DNA from: an uncultured Clostridium sp.
GTDB taxonomy: Bacteria; Bacillota; Clostridia; Clostridiales; Clostridiaceae
Assembly (NCBI GenBank): GCA_937927335.1
Contig: CALBDU010000080.1
Coordinates: 1-48,471, forward strand
Length of the DNA: 48,471 nucleotides
Direction of reading: 5' to 3'
Both the position numbers and the translations under genes were made by a program. Below the pieces are notes generated by a model. The model made no database searches. It was not told where the DNA came from and saw only the letters and a program-made list of their open reading frames with translations. Below are positions 15,364 to 24,152 of the stretch, one piece after another (positions within the stretch are counted from its first letter, which is position 1; each line of letters begins with the position of its first letter).

Positions 15364-16917
15364 CTACCTATCATTTTCAGAATAAGACATATTAAAGCTT
15401 TTATTGCAAAGTGGAAAATCCGGAACTATCTCATTTAACACAGCAAAAGTAAGAGCATTCCAATTGGCAAAGGAAGGAGTTCTCAAATAAATCCTGCTGA
15501 ACCTATTATCTTTGCCCGTTAAGCCGTATACTATAAGCTCCCCTTTTACTGTTTCAACAGAAACCACTGCCTCCATGCCCTCAGTCAGTATAATTTTGTC
15601 TCTTTTCTTCGGAATAATTTCATTTATATATAACAATGACTTTTTTATGTATTCAAAGCCGTTGTTAATTTCGTGGATCTTCAGCCTATATCTTTCGAAA
15701 ACCCCACCTAAGGTTTCAATCCTTACAGGTTTCTTTAAAGTTTTATAAAGCTCATAGGAAAAGCTGTTCCTTACATCATAATTTATGCCGCTGGCTCTGC
15801 CAGCTAGTCCAGTGACACCTAGTTTTACTGCTTTATCGTTGCGTACAATACCGGTATGCTCCACCCTGTCCAGAAATGACACGGAGTTTAAGGTTATGTC
15901 AACAATCTGATTGAATCTATCCACAATGCCCTGAATTGTGTCCACAATATCCACAGCTTTTTCCCTTGAAAAGTGAATATTATTGCCTAAAGGTACAATG
16001 GAATTCCTCAAAAACCTGCTGCCTGTTATCCTTTCACACAGCTGATGAATCAATTCCGCAAAATAGCTGAATTTTTTAGATGGATAGCTAAAGCCTACAT
16101 CCAGGCATATTCCTGCTATATCCTCCAGATAGTTATAAACCCTTTCCAGCTCAAGAACTATAGTCCTCAATGCTTTTAGCTGTTCCGGAACTTCATAGCC
16201 AGCCAGCTTTTCAACCAATAGGGCGTATACCTCCGAATACGCAGCAGAGGATTCCCCTGCCACCCTTTCAAAAATAAGATTTAATTTATCCGCCTCCACA
16301 TTTTCCATAACCTTTTCAATGCCTCTATGCTTATACATAAGTCTTAGCTCCAGGTTCTCCACCTGTTCACCTATAGTGCTGAACCTGAAATGTCCTGGTT
16401 CTATTATTCCTGCATGAACCGGTCCTACTGCAATCTGATAACCACCTTCACCTGATATCTGTTTGTACTCATAATCACTAAGCTCATTTTTATCTTTTAT
16501 TTTAATTCCGTAAGGATATTCCTTTCTTAGAGGAAATACATCAACTTGCCAGCACTCATGCTTTACTAGATTTCTAGAATCAAATCCACCCATAATTTCC
16601 AATCCGAACAGGTCACGTATTTCCCTTTCATAAAGTCCAGCCTGATATACCTTATGCTGAAGGGAAATTATAGCATCAGCCTTATATCTTAAAATAACAT
16701 AATAACCATGCTTCCTGTTTACAAACAGCACATTCATAATGAAGCCTTCCCTTTCCATGCAGAATTCACCCGCAAAGCTAAGCCTGCATGCTGAAATAAG
16801 GTACTCCCCAGCTTCCAGGAGCCCATCCTTTGTGCAGTTTATATAAAGCTCATTACCTTTAAGTTCTGTTTTATAATTTAATCTGAAAAGCTCCTGTTGA
16901 ATCAAATCTATTTTCAT
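15364..16917 (-). CDS. Ehr complex large subunit (NuoC+NuoD/HycE-like) lacking NiFe ligands
   Basis: Protein of 517 residues. A NuoC-like N terminus with YEREIRDLFGLEI (about 96-108) is fused to a NuoD/HycE-like domain starting GPVHAGIIEPGHFRF (165-179). Where HycE has the first NiFe-binding CxxC, this protein reads RVAGES (218-223). The C-terminal CxxC is replaced by DFPLCNKSF (500-508), with one lone Cys. It therefore cannot hold a NiFe centre in the known way. This is the mark of Ehr complexes, whose substrate is unknown. The ATG at 16917 is preferred over a TTG seven codons upstream. Confidence 0.85.
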   Translation of the reverse strand: MKIDLIQQELFRLNYKTELKGNELYINCTKDGLLEAGEYLISACRLSFAGEFCMEREGFIMNVLFVNRKHGYYVILRYKADAIISLQHKVYQAGLYEREIRDLFGLEIMGGFDSRNLVKHECWQVDVFPLRKEYPYGIKIKDKNELSDYEYKQISGEGGYQIAVGPVHAGIIEPGHFRFSTIGEQVENLELRLMYKHRGIEKVMENVEADKLNLIFERVAGESSAAYSEVYALLVEKLAGYEVPEQLKALRTIVLELERVYNYLEDIAGICLDVGFSYPSKKFSYFAELIHQLCERITGSRFLRNSIVPLGNNIHFSREKAVDIVDTIQGIVDRFNQIVDITLNSVSFLDRVEHTGIVRNDKAVKLGVTGLAGRASGINYDVRNSFSYELYKTLKKPVRIETLGGVFERYRLKIHEINNGFEYIKKSLLYINEIIPKKRDKIILTEGMEAVVSVETVKGELIVYGLTGKDNRFSRIYLRTPSFANWNALTFAVLNEIVPDFPLCNKSFNMSYSENDR

Positions 16918-16925
16918 ACTTTCAC

Positions 16926-18386
16926 CTACCCGCCGCAAGTTATCTGTACTGCTTTATCAATAAGGGGGTAAAGCAGATTATTAAAAGTGCAGCTTACTAT
17001 TATTATAAAAAATACTGCTATAAATAAAGGAATTAAATTTTCCGTATCCTTCGTCATTCTCATGTACTCATTGCCGTCACTTTGGAAAATCATTCTTATA
17101 AAAGGTACTACAAACCCTGCAAAAGCAATGAGAAGGCAAAAAGCCAGAATTTCTGATGCAATGTAATGACCGCTGTAAAATCCGTTCTGAAGTATCTTAA
17201 ATTCACTAAAAAAGGATCCAAAGGGAGGCGCGCCAATTATAACTAATATGCCTATAGTTAAAAATATTGAATTGCAAGGCATGGTTTTAATCAGGCCGTT
17301 AACATTGGCAATTCTTTTAGTTTTATAAGCCTTCAGAATATTCCCCGACACTAGAAACAACAGACTCTTTCCATAAGCATGGACTATTGAATGGAGTAAA
17401 GCTCCGAAAACCCCTAAGGTACCTCCAAAACCAAAGCCAAGACTCATAATACCAATGTTTTCAACAGATGAAAATGCAAGAAGTCTTTTATAATTAGTCT
17501 GCCTTAAAATACTGAAGGTTGAAATTATCAGTGAAATGCAGCCAAAGGCTATAAAAAAATACTTAATATTTTCAATGCCATTAACCGTTCTGATGATTAT
17601 ATAAAACCTTATTATTACGTAAAGGGCCAGATTTATCAGTATTCCGGACATCATAGCGCTAATAGGCGACGGTGCTTCGCTGTGACCGTCTGAAAGCCAT
17701 GTATGCATAGGAGCGATACCTGCTTTTGTGCCGATACCTATAAATATAAAGGTAAAGGCTATTTTCAGCACATCCCCGTTAAATGAATTATCCCTGTTCA
17801 TCAAATAGGTCCATTGGAGCATCGACACACTTATTTCTGAATTAAGGGAATAGATAAAAAGAATTATGCCAATTAGTCCAATGGCCAGGCCCACAGAACA
17901 TATTATTACATATTTCCAGGCAGCCTCCAGGGACAGTTTATTGTTGTTGTAACCTATAAGGAATGCCGTTGAAAGGGTAGTAGCCTCAAGGCCGATCCAC
18001 ATTCCCATGATATTGTTGCTTAGTGCTAAGAATACCATGGATAAAACAAATATCTGAAATAAAATAAAGAAAACTTTTGCCTTACGCAGTGAAATTTCAT
18101 TTTCCCTGAATTCATCGCCTATATATTTATATGAGTACATTGCAGTAATCAAGCTTACTGTGCTTATTATAATCAGCTGGATTTCGCTAAGGCTGTCTAC
18201 GTATATAAGGCTTCCAAAATAGGAAATACTGCTTTCCTGTATGATTTTTATGCCAAACAACACTGCAATTACAGCCAAAACCGTCATGGATATTATATTA
18301 ATAAGGGATATGGCCCTTACACTTTTTAAAATTAAAGATAATGCTGCCGCTGCTGCAAAAACTACTGCCATAAGCTCAATATACAT
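16926..18386 (-). CDS. Ehr complex membrane subunit, NuoN/HyfF-like
   Basis: Protein of 486 residues with about 14 membrane helices. The antiporter-like core motif GIGTKAGIAPMHTWLSDGHSEAP is present (around 220-242), with conserved lysines expected to move protons. HyfF/HycC-type. Its end overlaps the large-subunit ribosome binding region, indicating tight translational coupling. Confidence 0.88.
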   Translation of the reverse strand: MYIELMAVVFAAAAALSLILKSVRAISLINIISMTVLAVIAVLFGIKIIQESSISYFGSLIYVDSLSEIQLIIISTVSLITAMYSYKYIGDEFRENEISLRKAKVFFILFQIFVLSMVFLALSNNIMGMWIGLEATTLSTAFLIGYNNNKLSLEAAWKYVIICSVGLAIGLIGIILFIYSLNSEISVSMLQWTYLMNRDNSFNGDVLKIAFTFIFIGIGTKAGIAPMHTWLSDGHSEAPSPISAMMSGILINLALYVIIRFYIIIRTVNGIENIKYFFIAFGCISLIISTFSILRQTNYKRLLAFSSVENIGIMSLGFGFGGTLGVFGALLHSIVHAYGKSLLFLVSGNILKAYKTKRIANVNGLIKTMPCNSIFLTIGILVIIGAPPFGSFFSEFKILQNGFYSGHYIASEILAFCLLIAFAGFVVPFIRMIFQSDGNEYMRMTKDTENLIPLFIAVFFIIIVSCTFNNLLYPLIDKAVQITCGG

Positions 18387-18397
18387 TTTTTCACCTG

Positions 18398-19009
18398 CTA
18401 TTCCTTTAAACTAGATAAGTAATCTGTATTAATTGTGTCGAAGGTTTTATTTATTCTAAAAACCATAATTCCCATAACCAATGCCAGAATAAGCATCTCA
18501 AATACTATACCAAATTCAATTATGGACCCCATCTTAACCATGGAAATTTCAAACAGAACGATACCATTTTCCATGGTAAGCAAGCCAATCATCTGGGTAA
18601 TGGCCTTTTTCCTTCCCATCATAAGAATTATACCGGTAATTATAAGTATGCACCCCGCCTTAAACAGATAGCCGGAAAAACCCTTCAGGAATATGAAGCA
18701 TAACGCTGCTGATATACCTGAAATTATGTATGACCAGTGCCCGCTTAATATGAGATCTGTCTCCCTTTTCTTTTTTGTATCCTTTAGTGACCTATTGATT
18801 ATAAAGGGTATTATAAATACCTTTGTGATTATGGTTAAAAGCCCCAGTATGTAATAGTGATATTCTCCGGTTTCATTACCCTTCTCCAGGCAGATAAGGG
18901 CTATAAGCAGCGATTGCATGGCAAAGCCCCGATTTAAAAGCCTTGCCCTTCTAAAGCCGCACATAACTATGCCGGATATCAAAACAAATGAAATTAAAAG
19001 CTCAAGCAT
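18398..19009 (-). CDS. Ehr complex membrane subunit, HyfE-like
   Basis: Protein of 203 residues with six or more hydrophobic helices; the C-terminal part resembles NuoK (motif around GLLTMENGIVLFE, including the conserved Glu). HyfE is specific to hydrogenase-4-type and related complexes. It lies 13 nt after the HyfC-like gene and 12 nt before the HyfF-like gene. Confidence 0.85.
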   Translation of the reverse strand: MLELLISFVLISGIVMCGFRRARLLNRGFAMQSLLIALICLEKGNETGEYHYYILGLLTIITKVFIIPFIINRSLKDTKKKRETDLILSGHWSYIISGISAALCFIFLKGFSGYLFKAGCILIITGIILMMGRKKAITQMIGLLTMENGIVLFEISMVKMGSIIEFGIVFEMLILALVMGIMVFRINKTFDTINTDYLSSLKE

Positions 19010-19021
19010 ATTACTACTCCT

Positions 19022-19945
19022 CTAAAAATAATTGATAACCAATGCTACCAGACTTAAAGAAAATGCTGCCGATAACAGCTCAGGGACCCTGAAAAGCCTC
19101 AACTTTGCCATTAGACTTTCTACTAAAGCTATAACTGTCAATGCCCCCAATACCTTTAGTAAATATAACGAAAGTGAAGCAATTATTGAGGTTATGGCAA
19201 GCTCTGAAGCAAGACCCATAGGAAAAAAGCAGTTTATAAGCAGTGTTATATAAATTATAAATTTTGTATATGATGCCAGTTCAATAAGTGCCAGATCCCT
19301 GCCTGACAAATCCAAAATCATAGCCTCGTGAACCATTGTAAGTTCCAAATGGGTCTCAGGATTATCCACCGGCATTCTTGCATTTTCAGCAGAAATTACT
19401 ACTACAAAGCCCATAGCTGCAATAATGTGGGAAATATTATACTTTATGCTTTCAGCATTTGTAAGTGCAATTTGAAAAACGTTCAGACTTTTCGTTTCAA
19501 AATATAGGTAAGCGGCTGTCATAAACATTACTGGTTCTGCAAACATGGAAATAAACAGCTCTCTGCTGCTGCCCATGCCTCCAAAGGTACTGGCTGAGTC
19601 CAGACCTAACAGCGCCGTTAAAAATTTTGATATTCCAAGAATAAAAATAATTATAAAAAGGTTTCCCAGGAAGCTGTTTCCGCTGCTGAAGAAAACCGGC
19701 ACCATAAAGGCAGCTGTTATTACTGTGGTTATGTTTGCAATGGGCACCACTGAGGTTATGAAGGAGCTGCTTTTTGATATTACCCTGCCCTTGGAAAAAA
19801 GCTTCTTTATATCATAATAGGGCTGAACCATGGATGGCCCCTTATACCCTCGTATCAATCCCTTGAGATACTTTATATACCCAATGAATAAAGGTGTTAA
19901 TATTACTAAAATTAAACCTTGAAAAAAATATAACAGATATTTCAT
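19022..19945 (-). CDS. Ehr complex membrane subunit, NuoH/HyfC-like
   Basis: Protein of 307 residues, eight or so helices. The family loop RGYKGPSMVQPYYDIKKLF (about 33-51) and the ENARMPVDNPETHLELTMVHEAM stretch (about 195-217, with conserved acidic residues) identify NuoH/HycD/HyfC, which links the soluble arm to the proton-pumping modules. AGGAGG directly precedes the ATG. Confidence 0.9.
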   Translation of the reverse strand: MKYLLYFFQGLILVILTPLFIGYIKYLKGLIRGYKGPSMVQPYYDIKKLFSKGRVISKSSSFITSVVPIANITTVITAAFMVPVFFSSGNSFLGNLFIIIFILGISKFLTALLGLDSASTFGGMGSSRELFISMFAEPVMFMTAAYLYFETKSLNVFQIALTNAESIKYNISHIIAAMGFVVVISAENARMPVDNPETHLELTMVHEAMILDLSGRDLALIELASYTKFIIYITLLINCFFPMGLASELAITSIIASLSLYLLKVLGALTVIALVESLMAKLRLFRVPELLSAAFSLSLVALVINYF

Positions 19946-19954
19946 AGCTTCCTC

Positions 19955-21691
19955 CTATATAAACCTGATTACTAAAACAATTGAAATAATGAGTGAAATA
20001 AAGATGTAGGAAACATAAATCTGTATTTTCCCATAGTGAATCTTTATTATTCTGGAAGCTATTAAATTTACAAGTCTTATTACCCTGATATATATATTAG
20101 ACTCTATAATATCCCGGGTTCGGACTTTTAAATATACAGTCTCCTTTATCCTGACGTCTTTTCTATAGCCTGCAATAGCTCCAAGCATTCGTGCCCCCGG
20201 CTGCACATGCCCTTCACTGGAATATTGGATATATGGTTTAAATCTATTGAAGCCGCAGCCCCAGGTTTCATCAGATACGGCAGCGTGCCCCTTAGCCTTC
20301 TGCCTGCACAGGATATATGTAACAATTCCTATGAGCAGCAGCATTCCAGATATATAAGTAATTTCATAATCAACTAAATTCATGGAGCTAATTTTAGATA
20401 TATTCATAAATATGAAATTAATAACCAAGGGCGAAAATACACCCAGCAACACCGCTGCAGCTGCCAATATAGACATACCCTTATTCATGGAAGCTGGCAC
20501 AGACTTTGGAGCTGCAGACCTTGGGGTCCTTGGCTCACCAAGAAATACCGTACCATAGGATTTTACAAAAGCCCACACTACTCCTCCGCTGGTAAGTGCA
20601 AGTATTATGCCCCAAAATATTATAATCAGGGTTATTCCGCCATTTGTTACACTAACAGCTGCCCTAATGAAGCTGCTTAATATTAAAACTTCGCCTGCAA
20701 AGCCATTTAAGGGAGGTATTGCAGCAATAGCAGCAGTTCCGATGAAAACACATATCCCGGTAAATTTTAATTTATTATATAAGCCGCCCAATTCATTCAT
20801 ATTTTTGGTAGAGGTGCTATGAATAATACTGCCGGCTCCCATAAATAGAAGACTTTTGAATACTGCATGATTCAAGGTGTGAAATAATGCCGCAGTTATA
20901 GCCGCCCAGCCCAGGATATCCTGTCCCAGAGCCTTCAGCACAAATCCAAGACCTAAAGTGCAGAAAATTAAGCCTATGTTTTCAGTACTAGAATAAGCCA
21001 GCAGCTTTTTTATGTCACTTTGGAATAAAGCGTTTATTATGCCAAAGGCAGCTGTGACAGCGCCTGTAATCATCACTATTACACCGAAATAAAAAGATAT
21101 ATTATCCGAAAACATTAAATAAATCCTTATAAAACCATACAGTGCTATTTTCAACATAACTCCAGACATCAGTGCTGATACATTAGAGGGTGCACAGGGG
21201 TGAGCTTTAGGGAGCCATCCGTGGAGAGGCACCAGCCCTGCCTTTGCTCCAAAACCAGCAAAAGCAATTAATAGGATTGTCCACTTTTCCTTTTCATTTA
21301 CCATGGGGGCCAATGAGGCAGCTGTGTTAAAATCCAAGGATCCTGTAAACTTTCCCATAAATATAAACATCACCATGATCAAAATTCCGCTTATGTGGGT
21401 CATAATGAAATACATTATGCCTGACCTTATATTTTCACTTTTTTTATATTCAAAAATAACAAGGAAAAAGGATGATGAAGACATAAGCTCCCAGAAGATG
21501 ATAAAGCTTATAGCATTTGGTGATATTGCGACTCCAATCATTGAAAAAATAAACAGTAGCAGCATAGCCCAGAAGTATTTAATAGAATAGTTTTCTTTAT
21601 ATTCCTCCATATATCCAATGGAATAAATCAATACCGGCAAAGCAGTTATTATAATCAATACAATGAAGTAAATGGATAAAAAGTCATGCAT
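19955..21691 (-). CDS. Ehr complex membrane subunit, NuoL/HyfB-like
   Basis: Protein of 578 residues with 14 or more helices and a C-terminal extension. The antiporter core GFGAKAGLVPLHGWLPKAHP and the lysine-bearing helix near SDIKKLLAYSSTENIGL are typical of HyfB/HycC. First gene of the six-gene operon. I chose the ATG at 21691 because AGGAG lies ten bases upstream; the ATG seven codons earlier overlaps that site. No hydrogenase maturation or formate dehydrogenase gene lies in the window. Confidence 0.88.
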   Translation of the reverse strand: MHDFLSIYFIVLIIITALPVLIYSIGYMEEYKENYSIKYFWAMLLLFIFSMIGVAISPNAISFIIFWELMSSSSFFLVIFEYKKSENIRSGIMYFIMTHISGILIMVMFIFMGKFTGSLDFNTAASLAPMVNEKEKWTILLIAFAGFGAKAGLVPLHGWLPKAHPCAPSNVSALMSGVMLKIALYGFIRIYLMFSDNISFYFGVIVMITGAVTAAFGIINALFQSDIKKLLAYSSTENIGLIFCTLGLGFVLKALGQDILGWAAITAALFHTLNHAVFKSLLFMGAGSIIHSTSTKNMNELGGLYNKLKFTGICVFIGTAAIAAIPPLNGFAGEVLILSSFIRAAVSVTNGGITLIIIFWGIILALTSGGVVWAFVKSYGTVFLGEPRTPRSAAPKSVPASMNKGMSILAAAAVLLGVFSPLVINFIFMNISKISSMNLVDYEITYISGMLLLIGIVTYILCRQKAKGHAAVSDETWGCGFNRFKPYIQYSSEGHVQPGARMLGAIAGYRKDVRIKETVYLKVRTRDIIESNIYIRVIRLVNLIASRIIKIHYGKIQIYVSYIFISLIISIVLVIRFI

Positions 21692-21720
21692 ACGTACAAA
21701 TCTCCTAAACATTTCAAATA

Positions 21721-21750
21721 ATTGTTAGCATTCGAATTTTAGCAAACAAT
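21721..21750. promoter_or_regulatory. Imperfect inverted repeat upstream of the Ehr operon
   Basis: ATTGTTAGC (21721-21729) and GCAAACAAT (21742-21750) are inverted with one mismatch, around a central ATTCGAAT palindrome. It lies 30 nt upstream of the chosen start and could be an operator or leader hairpin. No matching regulator is identified. Confidence 0.35.
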
Positions 21751-21801
21751 CAAATCATAACATAAATCATTTTTATACACAACTCCTATTTCCCCAAAAA
21801 A

Positions 21802-21846
21802 TAAAGACTATGCTCCAATTAAAGTTCTAATTAAAGCTAGTCTTTA
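21802..21846 (-). terminator. Terminator of the mobB-mobA-tadA transcript
   Basis: Long AT-rich hairpin: TAAAGACTA pairs with TAGTCTTTA, with AATTAGAACTTTAATT inside, followed by six T on the minus strand. It overlaps the stop of the 32-residue ORF and separates tadA from the Ehr operon. Confidence 0.8.
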
Positions 21847-21942
21847 TCTTTTTCCCTTAAAAAGAAGTATAAATACAATAACCACCACCAGCACCACCAC
21901 AGCTGATGAAATGGCACACATAACAATTAAGGATTGGACCAT
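21844..21942 (-). CDS. Small single-helix membrane protein (32 residues)
   Basis: MVQSLIVMCAI followed by a long Val/Ile/Leu-rich helix and the basic tail FKGKR. GGGAGG lies seven bases before the ATG, inside the last codons of tadA (16-nt overlap), so translation may be coupled. Too short to trace by homology; RBS, coupling and one clean helix argue that it is made. Confidence 0.5.
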   Translation of the reverse strand: MVQSLIVMCAISSAVVVLVVVIVFILLFKGKR

Positions 21943-22391
21943 GCAGCTTCCTCCCTCTTCTTTTTGAAATAGTTTGAAATAATATCCGCGCATTCCTGGT
22001 TGTACATCCATATAATTTCTGTCCATTTATTTAGAGAATCATTTTGAAGAACATTTATCACAGAGCCACAGGCACCTCCCTTGGAATCAAAAGCTCCAAT
22101 ATATACCTTTCTCAGCCTGGCGCTCATTATTGCTCCTGCGCACATAGGACAGGGTTCTAAGGTGACATATAAATCACAATCTGTGAGCCTCCAGGAGCCT
22201 GCAGCCTTTGATGCCTCACGAATGGCAACTATTTCTGCATGGGCTGTGCAGTCGTTTAAGGCTTCCTTTAAATTATGACCCCTGGCTATAATTTTGTTAT
22301 TTCTTACAATTACCGCTCCTACAGGCACCTCATTTATCTCAAGGCATTTTTGTGCTTCCCTTAAAGCCTCTTTTAAATAAAAATCGTCCAT
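21927..22391 (-). CDS. tadA: tRNA-specific adenosine deaminase TadA
   Basis: Protein of 154 residues. Deaminase zinc motifs HAEIVAIREA (about 51-60) and PCPMCAGAI (about 81-89) are intact, and the length fits TadA. It makes inosine at position 34 of tRNA-Arg(ACG). It follows mobA by one base, so it shares a transcript with mobB and mobA. Confidence 0.92.
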   Translation of the reverse strand: MDDFYLKEALREAQKCLEINEVPVGAVIVRNNKIIARGHNLKEALNDCTAHAEIVAIREASKAAGSWRLTDCDLYVTLEPCPMCAGAIMSARLRKVYIGAFDSKGGACGSVINVLQNDSLNKWTEIIWMYNQECADIISNYFKKKREEAAWSNP

Positions 22392-22392
22392 T

Positions 22393-22968
22393 TTATATCT
22401 CCATTTTCGTTATACCTTTTAAATCCTCTGCACTGTTAACATTTATAAATGATGCCAGAGTTTCGTCAAAGAGTCTTAACTCATCCCCAGGCACTTCCCT
22501 AACATTAACCTCAGAATAGAAATCATTTATTTTAAAATTTCCTGCTTCAAGCTGTTTCCTTATGATATCTTCACAAGCCTTTGAATACATGGAAAAAAGA
22601 GGTTCATAATATCCATTAACCCTGGGAATAACAGCATCATAACCAGTAATGCTTATTATATATCTTATAAGCTCTTCGCTGATAAACGGCATATCACAGG
22701 CCACAGCAAAACATTTTTTACTGCATGCTTTATGAATTCCAGTGTATAGTCCTCCCAAAGCACCACTTCCCGGAATCAAGTCAGACACCACTCTTATACC
22801 TGTATAAACATATTTATGAGGTGTATTAGACACAATTATTATTTCCGAAAATATTTTTCTGAATACATTTATTGTATTATCAATGATACTAACACCATTA
22901 ATGTTTATGAAGGCTTTATCCCTTCCCATCCTGGTGCTTTTTCCCCCAGCTAAAATTATTCCTGTCAT
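22393..22968 (-). CDS. mobA: Molybdenum cofactor guanylyltransferase MobA
   Basis: Protein of 191 residues. The nucleotidyltransferase start ILAGGKSTRMGRDKA, the strand AVACDMPFI and GALGGLYTGI match MobA, which attaches GMP to molybdopterin. Next to mobB as usual. It implies molybdenum or tungsten enzymes of the bis-MGD type elsewhere in the genome, such as formate dehydrogenase. Confidence 0.92.
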   Translation of the reverse strand: MTGIILAGGKSTRMGRDKAFININGVSIIDNTINVFRKIFSEIIIVSNTPHKYVYTGIRVVSDLIPGSGALGGLYTGIHKACSKKCFAVACDMPFISEELIRYIISITGYDAVIPRVNGYYEPLFSMYSKACEDIIRKQLEAGNFKINDFYSEVNVREVPGDELRLFDETLASFINVNSAEDLKGITKMEI

Positions 22969-22979
22969 AGGATACCACC

Positions 22980-23510
22980 TTAAAGGTCAAGCTTAAAAAG
23001 TTCAATATTGACTGCAATGAAATCTGCAATGGAAACTGGATCATTTATATCTAGCTGGGGTATATCCACATTCAGTAATTCATCGGTGGCTGCTGCAACG
23101 ATAGCTGAAGAGTTATAGCTGCTGCTTTTGCATAATAATTCTTTGTCTACTGCTTTTCGATGCACTTCTATTTTAGGCAGATTGCTGTTCTTAAAGCCTT
23201 CAATAAAAATAATATCCAGGTTTCCAAACAGTTTAACAATTTCCTTTATGGGAGCTTTCTCCTTAACGGATTTGATCATAACCAGCTTAGAGGAAGATGA
23301 GATAATAACATTATCGGCTCCCGCTTCTGCAAACCTGTAGCTGTCCTTACCCTGCTTATCTATTTCCAACCTGTGGGCATCATCTTTTAATGCACCAACA
23401 CTGAAGCCTCTTTCTTTAAAAAGACTTATAAGCGCTTCCACCAAAGTGGTTTTACCTGTGCCGGATTTTGTTGATACCAGCGAAACTATATACACAGAAT
23501 CCTTTACCAT
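22980..23510 (-). CDS. mobB: MobB, molybdopterin-guanine dinucleotide biosynthesis adaptor
   Basis: Protein of 176 residues. P-loop STKSGTGKTTLVEALI (about 14-29), LKDDAHRLEIDKQGKDSYRF and IIFIEGFKNSNLPKIEV are MobB hallmarks. It is a GTP-binding partner of MobA. First gene of mobB-mobA-tadA. Confidence 0.92.
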   Translation of the reverse strand: MVKDSVYIVSLVSTKSGTGKTTLVEALISLFKERGFSVGALKDDAHRLEIDKQGKDSYRFAEAGADNVIISSSSKLVMIKSVKEKAPIKEIVKLFGNLDIIFIEGFKNSNLPKIEVHRKAVDKELLCKSSSYNSSAIVAAATDELLNVDIPQLDINDPVSIADFIAVNIELFKLDL

Positions 23511-23573
23511 GCTTAACCCTGCCTTTGTTTTTTTACTGCTTATATCTTAACACAAACTGTCTTTATTTAATAT

Positions 23574-23608
23574 AAAAAGCTGTGTTTCACAATCAAGGAA
23601 CACAGCTT
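23574..23608 (-). terminator. Terminator after the 52-residue membrane protein
   Basis: AAGCTGTGTT/AACACAGCTT hairpin (minus strand) followed by a T run, immediately after the small ORF at 23614. Confidence 0.8.
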
Positions 23609-23613
23609 CAAAT

Positions 23614-23772
23614 TTATTTCTTATTTTTCTTTTTATAGTTATATTGCTTCATTTGAGTTCTTTTAGCCTGCTCTCTAGCTTTTTTTCCTTTACTGACAGA
23701 TAAGAATTGCAATGTTCCAGCAAATAATGCACTTATAACAATTACCAGGATCATTATTTTATTAAATGACAT
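23614..23772 (-). CDS. Small membrane-anchored basic protein (52 residues)
   Basis: Protein of 52 residues: MSFNKI, a hydrophobic helix (about 7-24), then a strongly basic Lys/Arg/Gln tail ending KKKNKK. AGGGAGG precedes the ATG and a terminator follows the stop, so it has the layout of a real single-gene unit. Topology would leave the basic tail in the cytoplasm. Function unknown. Confidence 0.65.
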   Translation of the reverse strand: MSFNKIMILVIVISALFAGTLQFLSVSKGKKAREQAKRTQMKQYNYKKKNKK

Positions 23773-23907
23773 TTGTTAACCTCCCTATTTCCATAAGTAA
23801 AAAGATAATTCCATACTTATATATTCTCCCTGCAGTTTAAAAATCCTGCCGCTATTTGTTTTGCCTTAAAAATATATTTGCATCCCAATCCATGGGATTT
23901 ATTCCTA

Positions 23908-24105
23908 TCACCAATGGCTGTAATTCACCTTTTTATCCTCTTGTTTATTTACTAAAAGCCACTGGCCGCTTTCATCAACATGGGAGCAGTAGCCTGCAGC
24001 CTTTAGTTCATCCATGAATATGCCAATATTATCAATAGCTTTTATTGAAACCTTTCCGGTGTCCTGAATTTGTTTTATAATTTCTTCCCTCATCATTTCT
24101 ATCAC
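23908..24105 (-). CDS. Small soluble protein of unknown function
   Basis: Protein of up to 65 residues, with a GTG at 24105 or an ATG three or four codons later; no strong ribosome binding site marks the start. Helical N terminus, then ELKAAGYCSHVDESGQWLLV. It lies 47 nt downstream of the MocR regulator on the same strand and could be its operon partner. Confidence 0.45.
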   Translation of the reverse strand: MIEMMREEIIKQIQDTGKVSIKAIDNIGIFMDELKAAGYCSHVDESGQWLLVNKQEDKKVNYSHW

Positions 24106-24152
24106 CGCGCCTTTATGATTTATTATATATTAACAGATTTTTATGAGAACAG

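Noticed and set aside
14651..21691. Formate hydrogenlyase or hydrogenase 4
   Set aside because: The large subunit lacks both CxxC pairs that bind NiFe, and no maturation or formate dehydrogenase genes accompany it.
21721..21750. Rex-type redox operator upstream of the Ehr operon
   Set aside because: TTGTTA and AACAA halves are present, but the spacing is far too wide for a Rex site; kept only as an imperfect inverted repeat.
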